A stretch of 64,000 bases of DNA from Enterobacter vonholyi (GCF_008364555.1 NZ_VTUC01000003.1:62001-126000); one strand, 5' to 3'; positions 51,539-61,683 are shown, counted from the first letter of the stretch. Notes: a model not told the origin generated them from the sequence alone. Translations and numbers: made by a program.

Positions 51539-52165
51539 ATGAAGATTGTGGAAGTGAAACACCCACTCGTTAAACACAAGTTGGGCCTGATGCGTGAGCA
51601 TGACATCAGCACGAAGCGTTTTCGCGAACTGGCATCTGAAGTCGGCAGCCTGCTGACATACGAAGCGACCTCCGATCTGGAAACGGAAAAAGTCACCATC
51701 GAAGGCTGGAACGGCCCGGTGCAGGTTGAGCAGATCAAAGGTAAGAAAATTACCGTGGTGCCAATTCTGCGTGCCGGTCTCGGCATGATGGAAGGCGTGC
51801 TGGAGCACGTGCCAAGCGCGCGTATCAGCGTGGTGGGTATCTACCGTAACGAAGAAACCCTTGAGCCGGTTCCTTACTTCCAGAAGCTGGTGTCTAACAT
51901 CGACGAGCGTATGGCGCTGGTGGTTGACCCGATGCTGGCGACCGGTGGTTCGATGATCGCCACCATCGACCTGCTGAAAAATGCAGGCTGTAACAGCATT
52001 AAGGTGCTGGTGCTGGTTGCGGCTCCGGAAGGGATCGCGGCGCTGGAAAAAGCGCACCCGGACGTTGAGCTGTATACCGCCTCTATCGACCAGGGCCTGA
52101 ACGAGCACGGATACATCATTCCGGGGCTCGGCGATGCCGGCGATAAGATCTTTGGTACGAAATAA
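51539..52165 (+). CDS. upp: Uracil phosphoribosyltransferase
   Basis: Salvages uracil to UMP with PRPP in the cytoplasm. 208 residues, the E. coli length, starting [24 protein letters not shown]-binding [12 protein letters not shown] is typical of type I PRTases. RBS GAGGAGAAAGAG precedes ATG 51539; an in-frame extension to 51443 would cover the promoter. First gene of upp-uraA. Confidence 0.98.
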   Translation: MKIVEVKHPLVKHKLGLMREHDISTKRFRELASEVGSLLTYEATSDLETEKVTIEGWNGPVQVEQIKGKKITVVPILRAGLGMMEGVLEHVPSARISVVGIYRNEETLEPVPYFQKLVSNIDERMALVVDPMLATGGSMIATIDLLKNAGCNSIKVLVLVAAPEGIAALEKAHPDVELYTASIDQGLNEHGYIIPGLGDAGDKIFGTK

Positions 52166-52182
52166 TCGAATAACGATAAATA

Positions 52183-52211
52183 AGCCGACTTTGATAGTCG
52201 GCTTTTTTTTG
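52183..52211 (+). terminator. Intrinsic terminator between upp and uraA
   Basis: AGCCGACT (52183-52190) / AGTCGGCT (52196-52203) with loop TTGAT, followed by a long T-run. As it lies inside the operon, uraA would depend on partial read-through. Confidence 0.85.
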
Positions 52212-52251
52212 AATAAAACACCAACAACAATACTACTCAGAGGAAAACACT

Positions 52252-53541
52252 ATGACGCGCCGTGCTATCGGGGTGAGTGAAAGACCGCCGCTTTTACAGA
52301 CTATCCCGCTTAGTTTGCAGCACCTGTTCGCCATGTTTGGCGCAACCGTGCTGGTGCCAATCCTGTTCCACATTAACCCGGCAACCGTGCTGTTGTTCAA
52401 CGGCATCGGTACGTTGTTGTACCTCTTTATCTGTAAAGGCAAAATCCCGGCGTATCTGGGGTCAAGCTTCGCGTTTATCTCGCCGGTTTTGCTGCTGCTG
52501 CCGCTGGGTTATGAAGTCGCGCTGGGCGGCTTTATCATGTGTGGCGTCCTGTTCTGCGTGGTGTCCTTCATTGTGAAGAAAGCCGGTACCGGCTGGCTGG
52601 ACGTGATGTTCCCGCCTGCGGCGATGGGCGCCATCGTTGCGGTCATCGGTCTTGAACTGGCGGGTGTGGCGGCGAATATGGCCGGTCTGCTGCCTGCTGA
52701 CGGCCAGTCACCGGATTCCAAAACCATTATCATCTCGCTGGTAACGCTTGGCGTAACGGTGTTTGGTTCCGTCCTGTTCCGCGGCTTTATGGCGATCATC
52801 CCGATCCTGATCGGCGTGCTGGCGGGCTACGCGCTCTCCTTCGCGATGGGCGTGGTGGACACCACTCCGATTGCCGAGGCGCACTGGTTCGCGCTGCCAA
52901 CCTTCTACACCCCTCGCTTCGAATGGTTTGCGATTTTCACCATTCTGCCTGCGGCGCTGGTGGTGATTGCGGAGCACGTCGGCCACCTGGTGGTGACGGC
53001 GAACATCGTTAAGCGCGATTTGATCCGTGACCCGGGTCTACACCGTTCCATGTTTGCGAACGGTTTCTCCACCATTATCTCCGGTTTCTTTGGCTCAACG
53101 CCAAACACCACCTACGGTGAGAACATCGGCGTGATGGCGATTACCCGCGTCTACAGTACCTGGGTTATCGGCGGCGCGGCGATCATCGCCATTCTGCTCT
53201 CCTGCGTCGGCAAGCTGGCGGCAGCGATTCAGATCATCCCGGTGCCGGTGATGGGCGGCGTGTCTCTGCTGCTGTACGGGGTAATTGGTGCCTCCGGTAT
53301 TCGCGTGCTGATTGAATCCAAAGTGGATTACAGCAAGGCGCAGAACCTGATCCTGACCTCAGTAATCCTGATTATCGGCGTGAGCGGCGCGAAAGTGCAC
53401 ATCGGTGCGGCCGAGCTGAAGGGCATGGCGCTCGCGACCATCGTCGGCGTTGGCCTGAGCCTGATCTTCAAGCTGATCTCGGTGATCCGCCCTGAAGAGG
53501 TGGTACTGGACGTTGACGAAAGCGAAAAAGCGTCACATTGA
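52252..53541 (+). CDS. uraA: Uracil:proton symporter
   Basis: Inner-membrane uracil permease of the NCS2 family, 429 residues, as in E. coli, with 14 hydrophobic segments and the substrate-binding strand TPNTTYGENIGVMAITRVYS. It follows upp by 86 bp, separated by a terminator. Converts the pathway to salvage from external uracil. Confidence 0.98.
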   Translation: MTRRAIGVSERPPLLQTIPLSLQHLFAMFGATVLVPILFHINPATVLLFNGIGTLLYLFICKGKIPAYLGSSFAFISPVLLLLPLGYEVALGGFIMCGVLFCVVSFIVKKAGTGWLDVMFPPAAMGAIVAVIGLELAGVAANMAGLLPADGQSPDSKTIIISLVTLGVTVFGSVLFRGFMAIIPILIGVLAGYALSFAMGVVDTTPIAEAHWFALPTFYTPRFEWFAIFTILPAALVVIAEHVGHLVVTANIVKRDLIRDPGLHRSMFANGFSTIISGFFGSTPNTTYGENIGVMAITRVYSTWVIGGAAIIAILLSCVGKLAAAIQIIPVPVMGGVSLLLYGVIGASGIRVLIESKVDYSKAQNLILTSVILIIGVSGAKVHIGAAELKGMALATIVGVGLSLIFKLISVIRPEEVVLDVDESEKASH

Positions 53542-53550
53542 TCGAAAAGT

Positions 53551-53568
53551 CGGGCGAGGGATCGCCCG
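53551..53568 (+). terminator. Hairpin between uraA and hda
   Basis: CGGGCGA / TCGCCCG stem of 7 bp with a GGGA loop; weak T content follows. A possible terminator for uraA. Confidence 0.4.
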
Positions 53569-53637
53569 GTTCTCTCCTTGCAGGTTCCGTGTTAAACTCC
53601 TTTCCGATTTTACGTAGGATCTCTGGTTGAGGTATTT

Positions 53638-54339
53638 CTGAACGGACCGGCACAGCTCTCTCTGCCACTTTATCTCCCTGACGACGAAACTTTCGCGAGT
53701 TTCTGGCCGGGTGATAACCCCTCTTTACTGGCTGCACTGCAAAACGTGCTGCGCCAGGATCACAGCGGATACATCTATATCTGGTCACGCGAAGGCGCGG
53801 GGCGCAGCCATCTGCTGCATGCCGCCTGCGCGGAGCTTTCAGCGCGCGGTGATGCAGTAGGCTACGTGCCGCTGGATAAACGTACGTGGTTCGTGCCTGA
53901 GGTGCTGGAGGGAATGGAACATCTCTCGCTGGTCTGCATTGATAATATCGAGTGCGTGGCGGGGGACGAGCCGTGGGAAATGGCGATCTTCAACCTCTAC
54001 AACCGCATCCTGGAGTCGGGCAAAACCCGGCTGCTGATCACCGGCGATCGTCCACCGCGACAGCTGAATTTGGGGCTGCCGGATCTGGCGTCTCGTCTGG
54101 ACTGGGGGCAAATCTACAAGCTCCAGCCGCTGTCGGATGAAGATAAGCTTCAGGCGCTACAGCTGCGCGCAAAACAGCGCGGATTTGAGCTGCCGGAGGA
54201 CGTGGGACGTTTCCTGCTCAAGCGTCTGGATCGCGAAATGCGCACGCTGTTTGACACGCTCGATCAGCTCGATCGCGCCTCCATTACCGCCCAGCGCAAG
54301 CTGACCATTCCGTTTGTGAAAGATATTCTCAAGCTTTGA
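53638..54339 (+). CDS. hda: DnaA regulatory inactivator Hda, CTG start
   Basis: AAA+ protein that, with the DNA-loaded beta clamp, stimulates ATP hydrolysis by DnaA (RIDA) to prevent re-initiation. 233 residues from CTG 53638, the E. coli length. The N-terminus contains the clamp-binding motif QLSLPL; Walker A GAGRSHLL and Walker [10 protein letters not shown] lie in the AAA+ domain, ending [14 protein letters not shown]. No ATG/GTG/TTG codon occurs in frame before this position. CTG is preceded by GAGG five bases upstream, as expected for the E. coli CUG start. An alternative CTG at 53623 is in frame. Confidence 0.95.
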   Translation: MNGPAQLSLPLYLPDDETFASFWPGDNPSLLAALQNVLRQDHSGYIYIWSREGAGRSHLLHAACAELSARGDAVGYVPLDKRTWFVPEVLEGMEHLSLVCIDNIECVAGDEPWEMAIFNLYNRILESGKTRLLITGDRPPRQLNLGLPDLASRLDWGQIYKLQPLSDEDKLQALQLRAKQRGFELPEDVGRFLLKRLDREMRTLFDTLDQLDRASITAQRKLTIPFVKDILKL

Positions 54340-54346
54340 GTTTTTT

Positions 54347-54397
54347 GCCGGGAGGCGGGCGGGGTTTGTAGGCCCGGTAAGCGTAGCGCCACCGGGC
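54347..54397. repeat. REP/BIME between hda and yfgD
   Basis: GCCGGGAGGCGGGCG... followed by the inverted unit GGCCCGGTAAGCGTAGCGCCACCGGGC; the convergent hda and yfgD genes flank it. Confidence 0.7.
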
Positions 54398-54404
54398 TAA
54401 ACCA

Positions 54405-54761
54405 TCACAGGATCTCGAGCACGTCTTCCGGCGGACGTCCAATGCGCGCCTGGCCGTTCGCCACCACAATCGGGCGCTCAATCAGCTTTGGATTTTCAAC
54501 CATCGACTGGATCAGCTCAGCCTCGGTGAGACGGCTGTCATCCAGGTCGAGCGACTTATACAGATCTTCTTTCTGACGCATCAGCTCTCTAGCGCTGCCC
54601 ATTCCCAGCATGCGCAGCAGCTGGCGGAGGGTTTGCGCGTCAGGTGGTGTATCAAGGTAAAGCACCACTTCCGGCTCAACGCCGTTAGACTTCAGCAGGC
54701 TCAGGGTATCGCGGCTCTTGGAGCAGCGAGGGTTGTGATAGATTTTTACGGCGTCTGTCAT
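54405..54761 (-). CDS. yfgD: ArsC-family protein YfgD
   Basis: 118 residues of the arsenate-reductase/Spx thioredoxin-fold family. Catalytic cysteine is Cys13 in HNPRCSKSR, and the C-terminal PIVVANGQARIGRPPE has the ArsC-type arginine. Reaction with arsenate has not been shown for the E. coli homologue and no ars operon is nearby. It follows bepA (same strand) by 18 bp, suggesting one transcript. Confidence 0.9.
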   Translation of the reverse strand: MTDAVKIYHNPRCSKSRDTLSLLKSNGVEPEVVLYLDTPPDAQTLRQLLRMLGMGSARELMRQKEDLYKSLDLDDSRLTEAELIQSMVENPKLIERPIVVANGQARIGRPPEDVLEIL

Positions 54762-54779
54762 GACGTGAATTCTCCTTTA

Positions 54780-56243
54780 TTACATCTTCTCGTACGGCTT
54801 AAAGCGCTGCTGCAGGCCGCGAAGCTGATCGATACGCGCGTCGTAACGGGCCTGCTGTAGGCTACCAAGCTTGACCTGCGAGCTGGCGCTGCTGAGCGCG
54901 GAAATCGCCTGATCGAGGCGGCCCACCAGGGCAAAGCCTTCGGCACGCGCCGCAAGCTCCTGATCGCGGTTGCCGAGCTGGGCTTCCGCCTGAGCGAGCA
55001 GATCCCAGCCGTTTTGATCGTCTTTATTATTAAAGGTGTAGCGGTTCAGGATAGTCGCCGCTTCACCCGGCTGGCCGCCCTGCAGGTAAGCATTCGCCAG
55101 GTTAAGCTGCAGCACCGGGTTGGTACGGACATCTTTCGCCCCTTTCAGACGGTTAATCGCATCGGCGGTTTTCTTCTGCCCCAGATCGATATCCGTCGAA
55201 AGATCGAGATACCACGGGTTGTTCGGGTCGGCAGCCAGAAGCGGTTGCAGCGCTTTACGCGCCTCGTCGTATTTGCTGGCTTCCATCGCCTGAAGCGCCT
55301 GACCATACTGCGCGGCGTTTTTCTCACGCACGTTGCCTTTCGCCAGGGTATCCAGCAGGTCACTGGTGAGCTGGTTACGCCCGGAATTGTACATTCCAAG
55401 CGTTCTCACTTTCGCCATGTAGAAATCCTGCGAAGACTGGACCACCACAGGACGCATCTGGTTTGCACGGTTACGCGCGTCCGATAGTCGGCTTTCAGGC
55501 AGCGGGTGCGTCAGCAGGATTTCCGGCGGACGGGAAGAGTAACGCGCCTGATCGAGCAGTTTTTCCAGGAAGCTCGGCATGGCCTGCGGGTCAAAGCCCG
55601 AGCGCTGCAGCACCTGAATCCCGATGCGGTCCGCTTCCTGCTCGTTTTGTTGGGTGAAGCTGATCATCCCCTGACGCGTTCCCGCCAGCGTACCGGTCAG
55701 GGCCGCCATCCCGGCCTGCGGGCTGGCCATCGCCAGCAGAATAGAGCCCAGTGCACCCACCCAGGTGAGGGGAGCGTTACGTTTCTGGTCTTCCATCGCA
55801 CGCGCCAGGTGACGCTGTGTGACGTGCGAAATTTCGTGCGCCATTACCGAGGCCAGCTGGCTTTCGTTGTCTGAATAACGGAATAACGCTGAATGCAGCA
55901 CCACGTTACCGCCAAAGAAGGCGAAGGCGTTGATTTCGTCATTATTGATTAAATAGAAATGGAAGGGGGTCTTTACCGAGTCGGCGTGCGCTACCAGACG
56001 CATCCCCAGCCCGTTTATGTACTGCACCAGCAAAGGGTCGTTGATCAGCGGGGCGCTGCCGCGCAGTTGGCGAACATAGTAATCCCCCATTTGCATCTCT
56101 TGCCCAATAGAGAGCGTGCTTCCTGCTGTGGTGCCCATGTCCGGCAATGAATCGGACGAGTCAGCAAAAGCGGGCAACACCTGACCGACCGTCACCGCGG
56201 CAATCAGTGTTGCAACCAGTGTTTTTCTCAATTGCCTGAACAT
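54780..56243 (-). CDS. bepA: Periplasmic metalloprotease/chaperone BepA
   Basis: Degrades misassembled outer-membrane proteins, including BamA and LptD, and helps LptD maturation. 487 residues (E. coli 487): signal peptide (about 1-27), M48 zinc peptidase with HEISH ([12 protein letters not shown]) and EQEAD as the third-ligand region, then TPR repeats (about 310-487). Start ATG at 56243 (minus) chosen by homology; an in-frame extension to 56387 lacks a signal sequence. A sigma-E-like promoter lies at 56274-56300. Confidence 0.96.
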   Translation of the reverse strand: MFRQLRKTLVATLIAAVTVGQVLPAFADSSDSLPDMGTTAGSTLSIGQEMQMGDYYVRQLRGSAPLINDPLLVQYINGLGMRLVAHADSVKTPFHFYLINNDEINAFAFFGGNVVLHSALFRYSDNESQLASVMAHEISHVTQRHLARAMEDQKRNAPLTWVGALGSILLAMASPQAGMAALTGTLAGTRQGMISFTQQNEQEADRIGIQVLQRSGFDPQAMPSFLEKLLDQARYSSRPPEILLTHPLPESRLSDARNRANQMRPVVVQSSQDFYMAKVRTLGMYNSGRNQLTSDLLDTLAKGNVREKNAAQYGQALQAMEASKYDEARKALQPLLAADPNNPWYLDLSTDIDLGQKKTADAINRLKGAKDVRTNPVLQLNLANAYLQGGQPGEAATILNRYTFNNKDDQNGWDLLAQAEAQLGNRDQELAARAEGFALVGRLDQAISALSSASSQVKLGSLQQARYDARIDQLRGLQQRFKPYEKM

Positions 56244-56273
56244 AACCACTGTCCTGTATGTTGGATGTGCTAA

Positions 56274-56300
56274 TTTGACCGATGAACCGGCATATCGTTC
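56274..56300 (-). promoter_or_regulatory. Candidate sigma-E promoter of bepA
   Basis: On the minus strand GAACGA (56295-56300) and TCAAA (56274-56278) are separated by 16 bp, close to the sigma-E consensus GAACTT-N16-TCTGA/TCAAA. E. coli yfgC/bepA belongs to the sigma-E regulon. Confidence 0.6.
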
Positions 56301-56464
56301 ATCTCTGCTGCCCTGCGAGTGTAGCCGTGTTGTAGCATGAAGAAAATCCCATTCATCAGGGTTTTGCGGATTGCGATCGGGATACAAAAAGCGAAAGTCT
56401 TTTTTGTGACAGTTAGATACAATTCACCGTCTCACTCCCGCCATTCGATTCAGGGAAGGGTTGT

Positions 56465-57529
56465 ATGCTCGAAATGTTAATGCAGTGGTACCGGCGTCGG
56501 TTCAGCGACCCGGAGGCCATTGCTTTGTTGGTTATTCTGGTTGCCGGGTTCGGTATTCTGTTCTTCTTCAGCGGCCTGCTCGCCCCTCTGCTGGTGGCGA
56601 TTGTGCTGGCATACCTGCTGGAGTGGCCCACGGCGCGTCTGGAACATATCGGCTGTTCCCGCCGCTGGGCGACCAGCATCGTGCTGGTGCTGTTTGTCGG
56701 CATCCTGCTGTTAATGGCTTTTGTGGTGATGCCGGTCGCCTGGCAGCAGGGAATTAACCTGATCCGCGACATGCCCGGCATGCTGAACAAGCTGTCTGAT
56801 TTTGCCGCCACGCTGCCGCGCCGTTATCCGGCTCTGATGGATGCCGGAATTATCGACGCGATGGCCGAAAATATGCGCGCTCGCATCATGACGATGGGTG
56901 ATTCGGTGGTGAAGTACTCTCTGGCGTCCCTGGTCGGACTGCTGACGCTGGCGGTTTACCTTGTGCTCGTGCCGCTGATGGTCTTCTTCCTGGTGAAAGA
57001 TAAAGATCAAATGCTCAACGCCGTGCGCCGTATTCTGCCGCGCAACCGCGGGCTGGCGGGGCAGGTCTGGGAAGAGATGAACCAGCAGATCACCAACTAC
57101 ATTCGCGGCAAGGTGCTGGAGATGATTGTCGTGGGGGTAGCGACCTGGATTGGCTTCCTGATTTTCGGCCTGAACTACTCGCTGCTGCTGGCGGTGCTGG
57201 TGGGACTGTCGGTTCTGATCCCGTACATAGGCGCGTTTGTGGTGACCATTCCGGTTGTTGGGGTCGCGCTGTTCCAGTTTGGGCTGGGGACAGAGTTCTG
57301 GAGCTGCTTCGCGGTGTACCTGATTATTCAGGGCCTGGACGGTAACCTGCTGGTGCCGGTGCTGTTCTCCGAAGCGGTGAACCTGCATCCGCTGGTGATT
57401 ATCTTATCCGTGGTGATTTTCGGCGGGCTGTGGGGATTCTGGGGCGTGTTCTTCGCCATTCCGCTGGCAACGCTGATTAAAGCCGTGGTCCACGCGTGGC
57501 CGGATGTACCGGCGGTGGAAGAGAAGTAG
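56465..57529 (+). CDS. perM: AI-2E family transporter PerM (YfgO)
   Basis: Inner-membrane protein of the AI-2E/PerM family, 354 residues (E. coli 353), with seven to eight hydrophobic segments and the family motif region DKDQMLNAVRRILPR plus GLSVLIPYIGAFV. Implicated as permease; substrate not proven. It is divergent from bepA. Start ATG 56465 follows a GGAAGG Shine-Dalgarno. Downstream: boxC half element and a bidirectional terminator. Confidence 0.95.
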   Translation: MLEMLMQWYRRRFSDPEAIALLVILVAGFGILFFFSGLLAPLLVAIVLAYLLEWPTARLEHIGCSRRWATSIVLVLFVGILLLMAFVVMPVAWQQGINLIRDMPGMLNKLSDFAATLPRRYPALMDAGIIDAMAENMRARIMTMGDSVVKYSLASLVGLLTLAVYLVLVPLMVFFLVKDKDQMLNAVRRILPRNRGLAGQVWEEMNQQITNYIRGKVLEMIVVGVATWIGFLIFGLNYSLLLAVLVGLSVLIPYIGAFVVTIPVVGVALFQFGLGTEFWSCFAVYLIIQGLDGNLLVPVLFSEAVNLHPLVIILSVVIFGGLWGFWGVFFAIPLATLIKAVVHAWPDVPAVEEK

Positions 57530-57546
57530 AGGGTGTGCGGCCTGAT

Positions 57547-57581
57547 GCCCTCACCCCGACCCTCTCCCACAGGGAGAGGGC
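57547..57581. repeat. boxC-like repeat
   Basis: GCCCTCACCCCGACCCTCTC-type GC-rich palindrome ending GGAGAGGGC; same family as the inverted pair at 28156-28250. Confidence 0.7.
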
Positions 57582-57590
57582 GAAAACACG

Positions 57591-57617
57591 AAAAACGGCA
57601 ACCTGGGTTGCCGTTTT
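57591..57617. terminator. Bidirectional terminator between perM and bcp
   Basis: Arms AAAACGGCAAC (57592-57602) / GTTGCCGTTTT (57607-57617) with CTGG loop: an A-tract on one side and a T-tract on the other serve both convergent genes. Confidence 0.85.
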
Positions 57618-57625
57618 GCTGTTTA

Positions 57626-58096
57626 TCAGGCGCTTTGTTTCAGCCAGTTCAACACCACGTCGTGGTGGTTGCTGGTTTTGAAGTCGTCAAACACGTGTTC
57701 AACTTTACCGTCAGCGTCAATCAGGAAGCTGATGCGGTGGATGCCGTCGTAGGTTTTACCCATAAACGTCTTCTCGCCCCAGACGCCGAACTGCTCGCAT
57801 ACCTGATGATCTTCATCAGAAAGCAGCGTGAAGTTCAGCAGCTCTTTTTCAGCAAATCGTGACAGCTTTTCTGGTTTATCGGTGCTGATACCCAGCACTT
57901 CCACGCCGACTTTTTTCAACTCGTCCATGTTGTCGCGTAAGCCGCAGGCCTGTACGGTGCAGCCGGGGGTCATGGCTTTCGGGTAGAAATAGACCAGAAC
58001 ACGCTGTCCCTGGAAGTCGGTCAAATTTACTTGCTCGCCGTCTTGATCCGGTAAGCTAAATTTCGGTGCGATGTCACCGGCTTTCAGTGGGTTCAT
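57626..58096 (-). CDS. bcp: Thiol peroxidase Bcp (PrxQ type)
   Basis: Peroxiredoxin reducing hydroperoxides with thioredoxin. 156 residues; peroxidatic Cys in TPGCTVQACGLRDN (near residue 46) with a second Cys five residues later. Its ATG overlaps the gcvR stop by one base (TAATG), so translation is coupled. Confidence 0.97.
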   Translation of the reverse strand: MNPLKAGDIAPKFSLPDQDGEQVNLTDFQGQRVLVYFYPKAMTPGCTVQACGLRDNMDELKKVGVEVLGISTDKPEKLSRFAEKELLNFTLLSDEDHQVCEQFGVWGEKTFMGKTYDGIHRISFLIDADGKVEHVFDDFKTSNHHDVVLNWLKQSA

Positions 58097-58665
58097 TACT
58101 CAACTCCATCCTGTTCGTGCTGCGAATAATTGACGACGCTTATACTGCCCTGCGCGTTTAATTCTGTACAGAGGGCTTTGAACGCTTGCTCGATATTTGA
58201 CGCATCCTGTGAGGCAGGGCTGTGCGCGGTAATTTGAATAAACAGCACCGGAAGACCATGGTCATCGCTTGTCTGCGTACGGGAAACCAGTTCGGCAATA
58301 TTCATCTGATGACTGTCAAAAAGCGCCGTGAAACGCTCAATCAGATGCGGAGAATCAGGCACTTCAACCTGTACCCAGACGGTAGAAGGCAGTGCCGGAC
58401 GCGGACGCGCAGTGGTGCGCTTCATGACAATCAGCAAATCCAGTTCGGCCCCTTTCAGCGGCAGGGTCGATTCAATCAACGTGATGGCGTTCCATGTCCC
58501 GGAAAGTAACATAATAAATGTGAACTCTTCGCCGAGCATCGCCAGACGGCTGTCTTCGATATTACAGCCGCAGCTGCTTACGTGGCGGGTGATGGTGTTC
58601 ACGATACCCGGCCTGTCGGCACCCAGCGCAGTGATAACCAGGTAATGTTGTGATGAGGTTGTCAA
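58096..58665 (-). CDS. gcvR: Glycine cleavage system transcriptional repressor GcvR
   Basis: Binds GcvA and, in the absence of glycine, prevents activation of gcvTHP. 189 residues with two ACT domains (about 8-90 and 95-175). The start MTTSSQHYLVITALGADRPGIVNTITR is typical. Divergent from dapA; bcp follows. Confidence 0.96.
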   Translation of the reverse strand: MTTSSQHYLVITALGADRPGIVNTITRHVSSCGCNIEDSRLAMLGEEFTFIMLLSGTWNAITLIESTLPLKGAELDLLIVMKRTTARPRPALPSTVWVQVEVPDSPHLIERFTALFDSHQMNIAELVSRTQTSDDHGLPVLFIQITAHSPASQDASNIEQAFKALCTELNAQGSISVVNYSQHEQDGVE

Positions 58666-58810
58666 ACCTGTTCTTCCTTTGCATGGTTAAGTCTTCCTAA
58701 GGAAAGCATAAAAAAAACATGCATACAACCGCCTGAGAGCCTCAGGTCGCTTGCTTTTATTACAGTTCCAAACGTAACATTGAGGCTCTTGTTCGCACAG
58801 AGGATGGCTC

Positions 58811-59689
58811 ATGTTCACGGGAAGTATTGTCGCGCTTGTTACACCGATGGATGAAAAAGGTAATGTCTGCCGGTCAAGCATGAAGAAGCTCATTGATTAC
58901 CATGTCGCCAACGGAACCTCGGCGATCGTTTCGGTAGGGACTACCGGTGAATCCGCAACGCTGAGCCACGACGAGCACGGCGATGTGGTGATGCTGACCC
59001 TGGAACTGGCTGACGGACGTATTCCGGTCATCGCGGGCACAGGGGCTAATGCAACAGCAGAAGCTATCAGCCTGACCAAACGTTTTAACGACAGCGGCAT
59101 CGTTGGCTGTCTGACGGTGACTCCTTACTACAACCGTCCTACTCAGGAAGGTTTGTTCCAGCACTTCAAAGCCATCGCTGAACATACTGACTTGCCACAA
59201 ATTCTGTATAATGTGCCGTCCCGTACCGGTTGCGATATGCTGCCGGAAACCGTTGGTCGTCTCTCGGAAGTAAAAAATATTATCGGTATTAAAGAGGCGA
59301 CAGGGAACTTAAGCCGCGTTCATCAGATCAAAGAGCTGGTTTCAGACGACTTTATCCTGTTGAGTGGTGATGATGCGACCGCGCTGGACTTTATGCAGCT
59401 CGGTGGCCATGGCGTGATCTCCGTAACGGCAAACGTTGCGGCGCGCGACATGGCTGAAATGTGCAAACTGGCCGCAGCAGGTCATTTTGATGAAGCGCGC
59501 GTCATTAATCAGCGTCTGATGCCGCTGCACAATAAATTATTTGTCGAACCCAATCCGATCCCAGTGAAATGGGCATGCAAGGAGTTGGGTCTTGTAGCAA
59601 CCGATACGCTGCGTCTGCCAATGACACCGATCACCGACCACGGTCGTGATATCGTCAGGGCTGCGCTGAAGCATGCCGGTTTGCTGTAG
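58811..59689 (+). CDS. dapA: 4-hydroxy-tetrahydrodipicolinate synthase
   Basis: Condenses pyruvate with aspartate semialdehyde, the first committed step of lysine and diaminopimelate synthesis. 292 residues, the E. coli length. Schiff-base lysine in GIKEATGN (about 161); catalytic tyrosine in NVPSRTG region and TTGESATL near the N-terminus. bamC starts 16 bp downstream. Confidence 0.98.
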   Translation: MFTGSIVALVTPMDEKGNVCRSSMKKLIDYHVANGTSAIVSVGTTGESATLSHDEHGDVVMLTLELADGRIPVIAGTGANATAEAISLTKRFNDSGIVGCLTVTPYYNRPTQEGLFQHFKAIAEHTDLPQILYNVPSRTGCDMLPETVGRLSEVKNIIGIKEATGNLSRVHQIKELVSDDFILLSGDDATALDFMQLGGHGVISVTANVAARDMAEMCKLAAAGHFDEARVINQRLMPLHNKLFVEPNPIPVKWACKELGLVATDTLRLPMTPITDHGRDIVRAALKHAGLL

Positions 59690-59705
59690 AGTTTAGGGAG
59701 ATTTG

Positions 59706-60740
59706 ATGGCTTATTCAGTACAGAAGTCGCGCCTGGCGAAGGTTGCGAGTGTTTCGCTTGTTATGCTGCTCGCTGCCTGTAGTTCAGACTCGCGCTACAA
59801 GCGCCAGGTGAGCGGTGATGAATCCTATCTGGATGCGACCCCGCTTGCTGAACTTCACGCACCGGCTGGTATGATCCTGCCGATTCAGAACGGCGATTAT
59901 AATATTCCCGTGACCAACGGCAGCGGCCTGGTCGGTAAAGCGCTTGATATTCGTCCGCCAGCACAGCCTCTGGCGCTGGTTAGCGGGGCGCGTACCCAGT
60001 TCACCGGTGATACGGCGTCTCTGATGGTTGAGAGCGCGCGCGGTAGCAATCTGTGGCCGCAGGTTGTCAGCGTCATTCAGTCGAAGAACTACACCATCGA
60101 TAAACGCGATGACGCCAGCCAGACGTTAACCACCGACTGGATCGAATGGAACCGTCTGGATGAAGACCAGCAGTACCGTGGTCGCTATCAAGTCTCCGTT
60201 AAACCACAGGGTTATCAGCAGGCGGTCAACGTTAAGCTGTTGAACCTGGAGCAGGCTGGTAAACCGGTTGCGGATGCCGCGTCCCTGCAGCGTTACAGTA
60301 CCGAAATGTTGAACGTAATTGCCGCAGGTCTGGATAAGACCGCTACCGATGCCGCCAACGCTGCGCAGAGCCGTAACGGTGTGACCTTCGATGTTCAGAG
60401 CGGCGCGGATGATACCGGCCTGCCAATGCTGGTGGTGCGTGCACCGTTTAACCAGACCTGGCAACGTCTGCCAGCGACGCTGGAAAAAGTGGGCATGAAA
60501 GTGACCGACAGCACGCGTTCAACCGGCAGCATGACGGCAACCTATAAGCCGCTCTCCGACAGCGCGTGGCAGGAACTGGGTGCGAAAGATCCTCAGCTTG
60601 CCTCCGGTGACTACAAAATTCAGGTCGGTGACCTTGATAACCGCAGCAGTCTGCAGTTTATCGATCCAAAAGGTCACACGCTGACCCAGTCGCAGAACGA
60701 TGCGCTGGTCGCTGTCTTCCAGGCAGCATTCAGCAAATAA
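59706..60740 (+). CDS. bamC: Outer-membrane assembly lipoprotein BamC
   Basis: BAM-complex lipoprotein (NlpB). 344 residues (E. coli 344). Signal peptide and lipobox LLAACSS (cysteine near residue 25), an unstructured BamD-binding segment, then two helix-grip domains. ATG 59706 is preceded by an in-frame TTG at 59703; ATG is preferred by homology. Terminator follows directly. Confidence 0.97.
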   Translation: MAYSVQKSRLAKVASVSLVMLLAACSSDSRYKRQVSGDESYLDATPLAELHAPAGMILPIQNGDYNIPVTNGSGLVGKALDIRPPAQPLALVSGARTQFTGDTASLMVESARGSNLWPQVVSVIQSKNYTIDKRDDASQTLTTDWIEWNRLDEDQQYRGRYQVSVKPQGYQQAVNVKLLNLEQAGKPVADAASLQRYSTEMLNVIAAGLDKTATDAANAAQSRNGVTFDVQSGADDTGLPMLVVRAPFNQTWQRLPATLEKVGMKVTDSTRSTGSMTATYKPLSDSAWQELGAKDPQLASGDYKIQVGDLDNRSSLQFIDPKGHTLTQSQNDALVAVFQAAFSK

Positions 60741-60747
60741 ATACGAG

Positions 60748-60775
60748 GGCTGGTGAATCCAGCCCTTTTTATTTT
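60748..60775 (+). terminator. Terminator after bamC
   Basis: GGGCTGG (60748-60754) / CCAGCCC (60760-60766), loop TGAAT, then TTTTTATTTTA. Confidence 0.9.
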
Positions 60776-60781
60776 AGTGCT

Positions 60782-60805
60782 ACGCAAACGTGTGCGTGGC
60801 ATAAT
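60782..60805 (+). promoter_or_regulatory. purC promoter with PurR operator
   Basis: ACGCAAACGTGTGCGT (60782-60797) matches the PurR consensus at 15 of 16 positions. CATAAT at 60800-60805 could be the -10. E. coli purC is a PurR target. Confidence 0.85.
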
Positions 60806-60849
60806 ATCCCCAGTTTTGAACACAAATCATCACACCAGGAGTAATGAAG

Positions 60850-61563
60850 ATGCAGAAGCAAGCTGAGTTGTATCGTGGCAAAGCGAAGACCGTATACAGC
60901 ACGGAAAACCCGGATCTGTTGGTGCTCGAGTTCCGCAATGATACGTCAGCAGGGGATGGCGCACGCATTGAGCAGTTCGATCGTAAAGGCATGGTGAACA
61001 ACAAGTTCAACCACTTCATTATGACCAAACTGGCCGAAGCGGGTATCCCGACCCAGATGGAAGCGTTGCTGTCCGATACGGAATGTCTGGTGAAAAAACT
61101 GGATATGGTTCCGGTTGAGTGCGTTATTCGTAACCGTGCGGCGGGCTCCCTGGTGAAGCGTCTCGGCATTGAAGAAGGTATCGAACTGAATCCACCGCTG
61201 TTCGACCTGTTCCTGAAAAACGATGCCATGCACGATCCGATGGTCAATGATTCCTACTGCGAAACCTTCGGCTGGGTGAACAAAGAGAACCTGGCGCGCA
61301 TGAAAGAGCTGACCTACAAAGCCAACGACGTGCTGAAAAAACTGTTTGATGACGCGGGCCTGATCCTCGTCGACTTCAAGCTGGAGTTTGGTCTGTTCAA
61401 AGGCGAAGTGGTGCTGGGCGATGAGTTCTCACCAGACGGTAGCCGCCTGTGGGATAAAGAAACGCTGGATAAAATGGACAAAGACCGTTTTCGCCAGAGC
61501 CTGGGTGGCCTGATTGAAGCGTACGAAGCGGTTGCTCACCGTTTAGGCGTTAAGCTCGACTAA
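60850..61563 (+). CDS. purC: SAICAR synthetase
   Basis: Adds aspartate to CAIR in purine synthesis. 237 residues, the E. coli length, starting [18 protein letters not shown] with the conserved [13 protein letters not shown] and VDFKLEFG. An in-frame ATG at 60844 is also possible; AGGAG lies close to both, but homology favours 60850. Single-gene unit. Confidence 0.97.
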   Translation: MQKQAELYRGKAKTVYSTENPDLLVLEFRNDTSAGDGARIEQFDRKGMVNNKFNHFIMTKLAEAGIPTQMEALLSDTECLVKKLDMVPVECVIRNRAAGSLVKRLGIEEGIELNPPLFDLFLKNDAMHDPMVNDSYCETFGWVNKENLARMKELTYKANDVLKKLFDDAGLILVDFKLEFGLFKGEVVLGDEFSPDGSRLWDKETLDKMDKDRFRQSLGGLIEAYEAVAHRLGVKLD

Positions 61564-61574
61564 CTCCCTCACTT

Positions 61575-61600
61575 GCCAAAGGATGTTCGCATCCTTTGGC
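61575..61600 (+). terminator. Hairpin after purC
   Basis: Perfect 11-bp stem GCCAAAGGATG / CATCCTTTGGC with TTCG loop; T content downstream is modest. Likely purC terminator. Confidence 0.6.
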
Positions 61601-61683
61601 GTCTTACCTTTGTTTCCTATGGTAATCTTGCCGTTAACCGCCTACGATCATAGCTATTATAAATGGAATAGTTAGAGGTGGTT

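Noticed and set aside
53746-53748. GTG start of hda
   Set aside because: It would lose 36 conserved residues including the clamp-binding motif.
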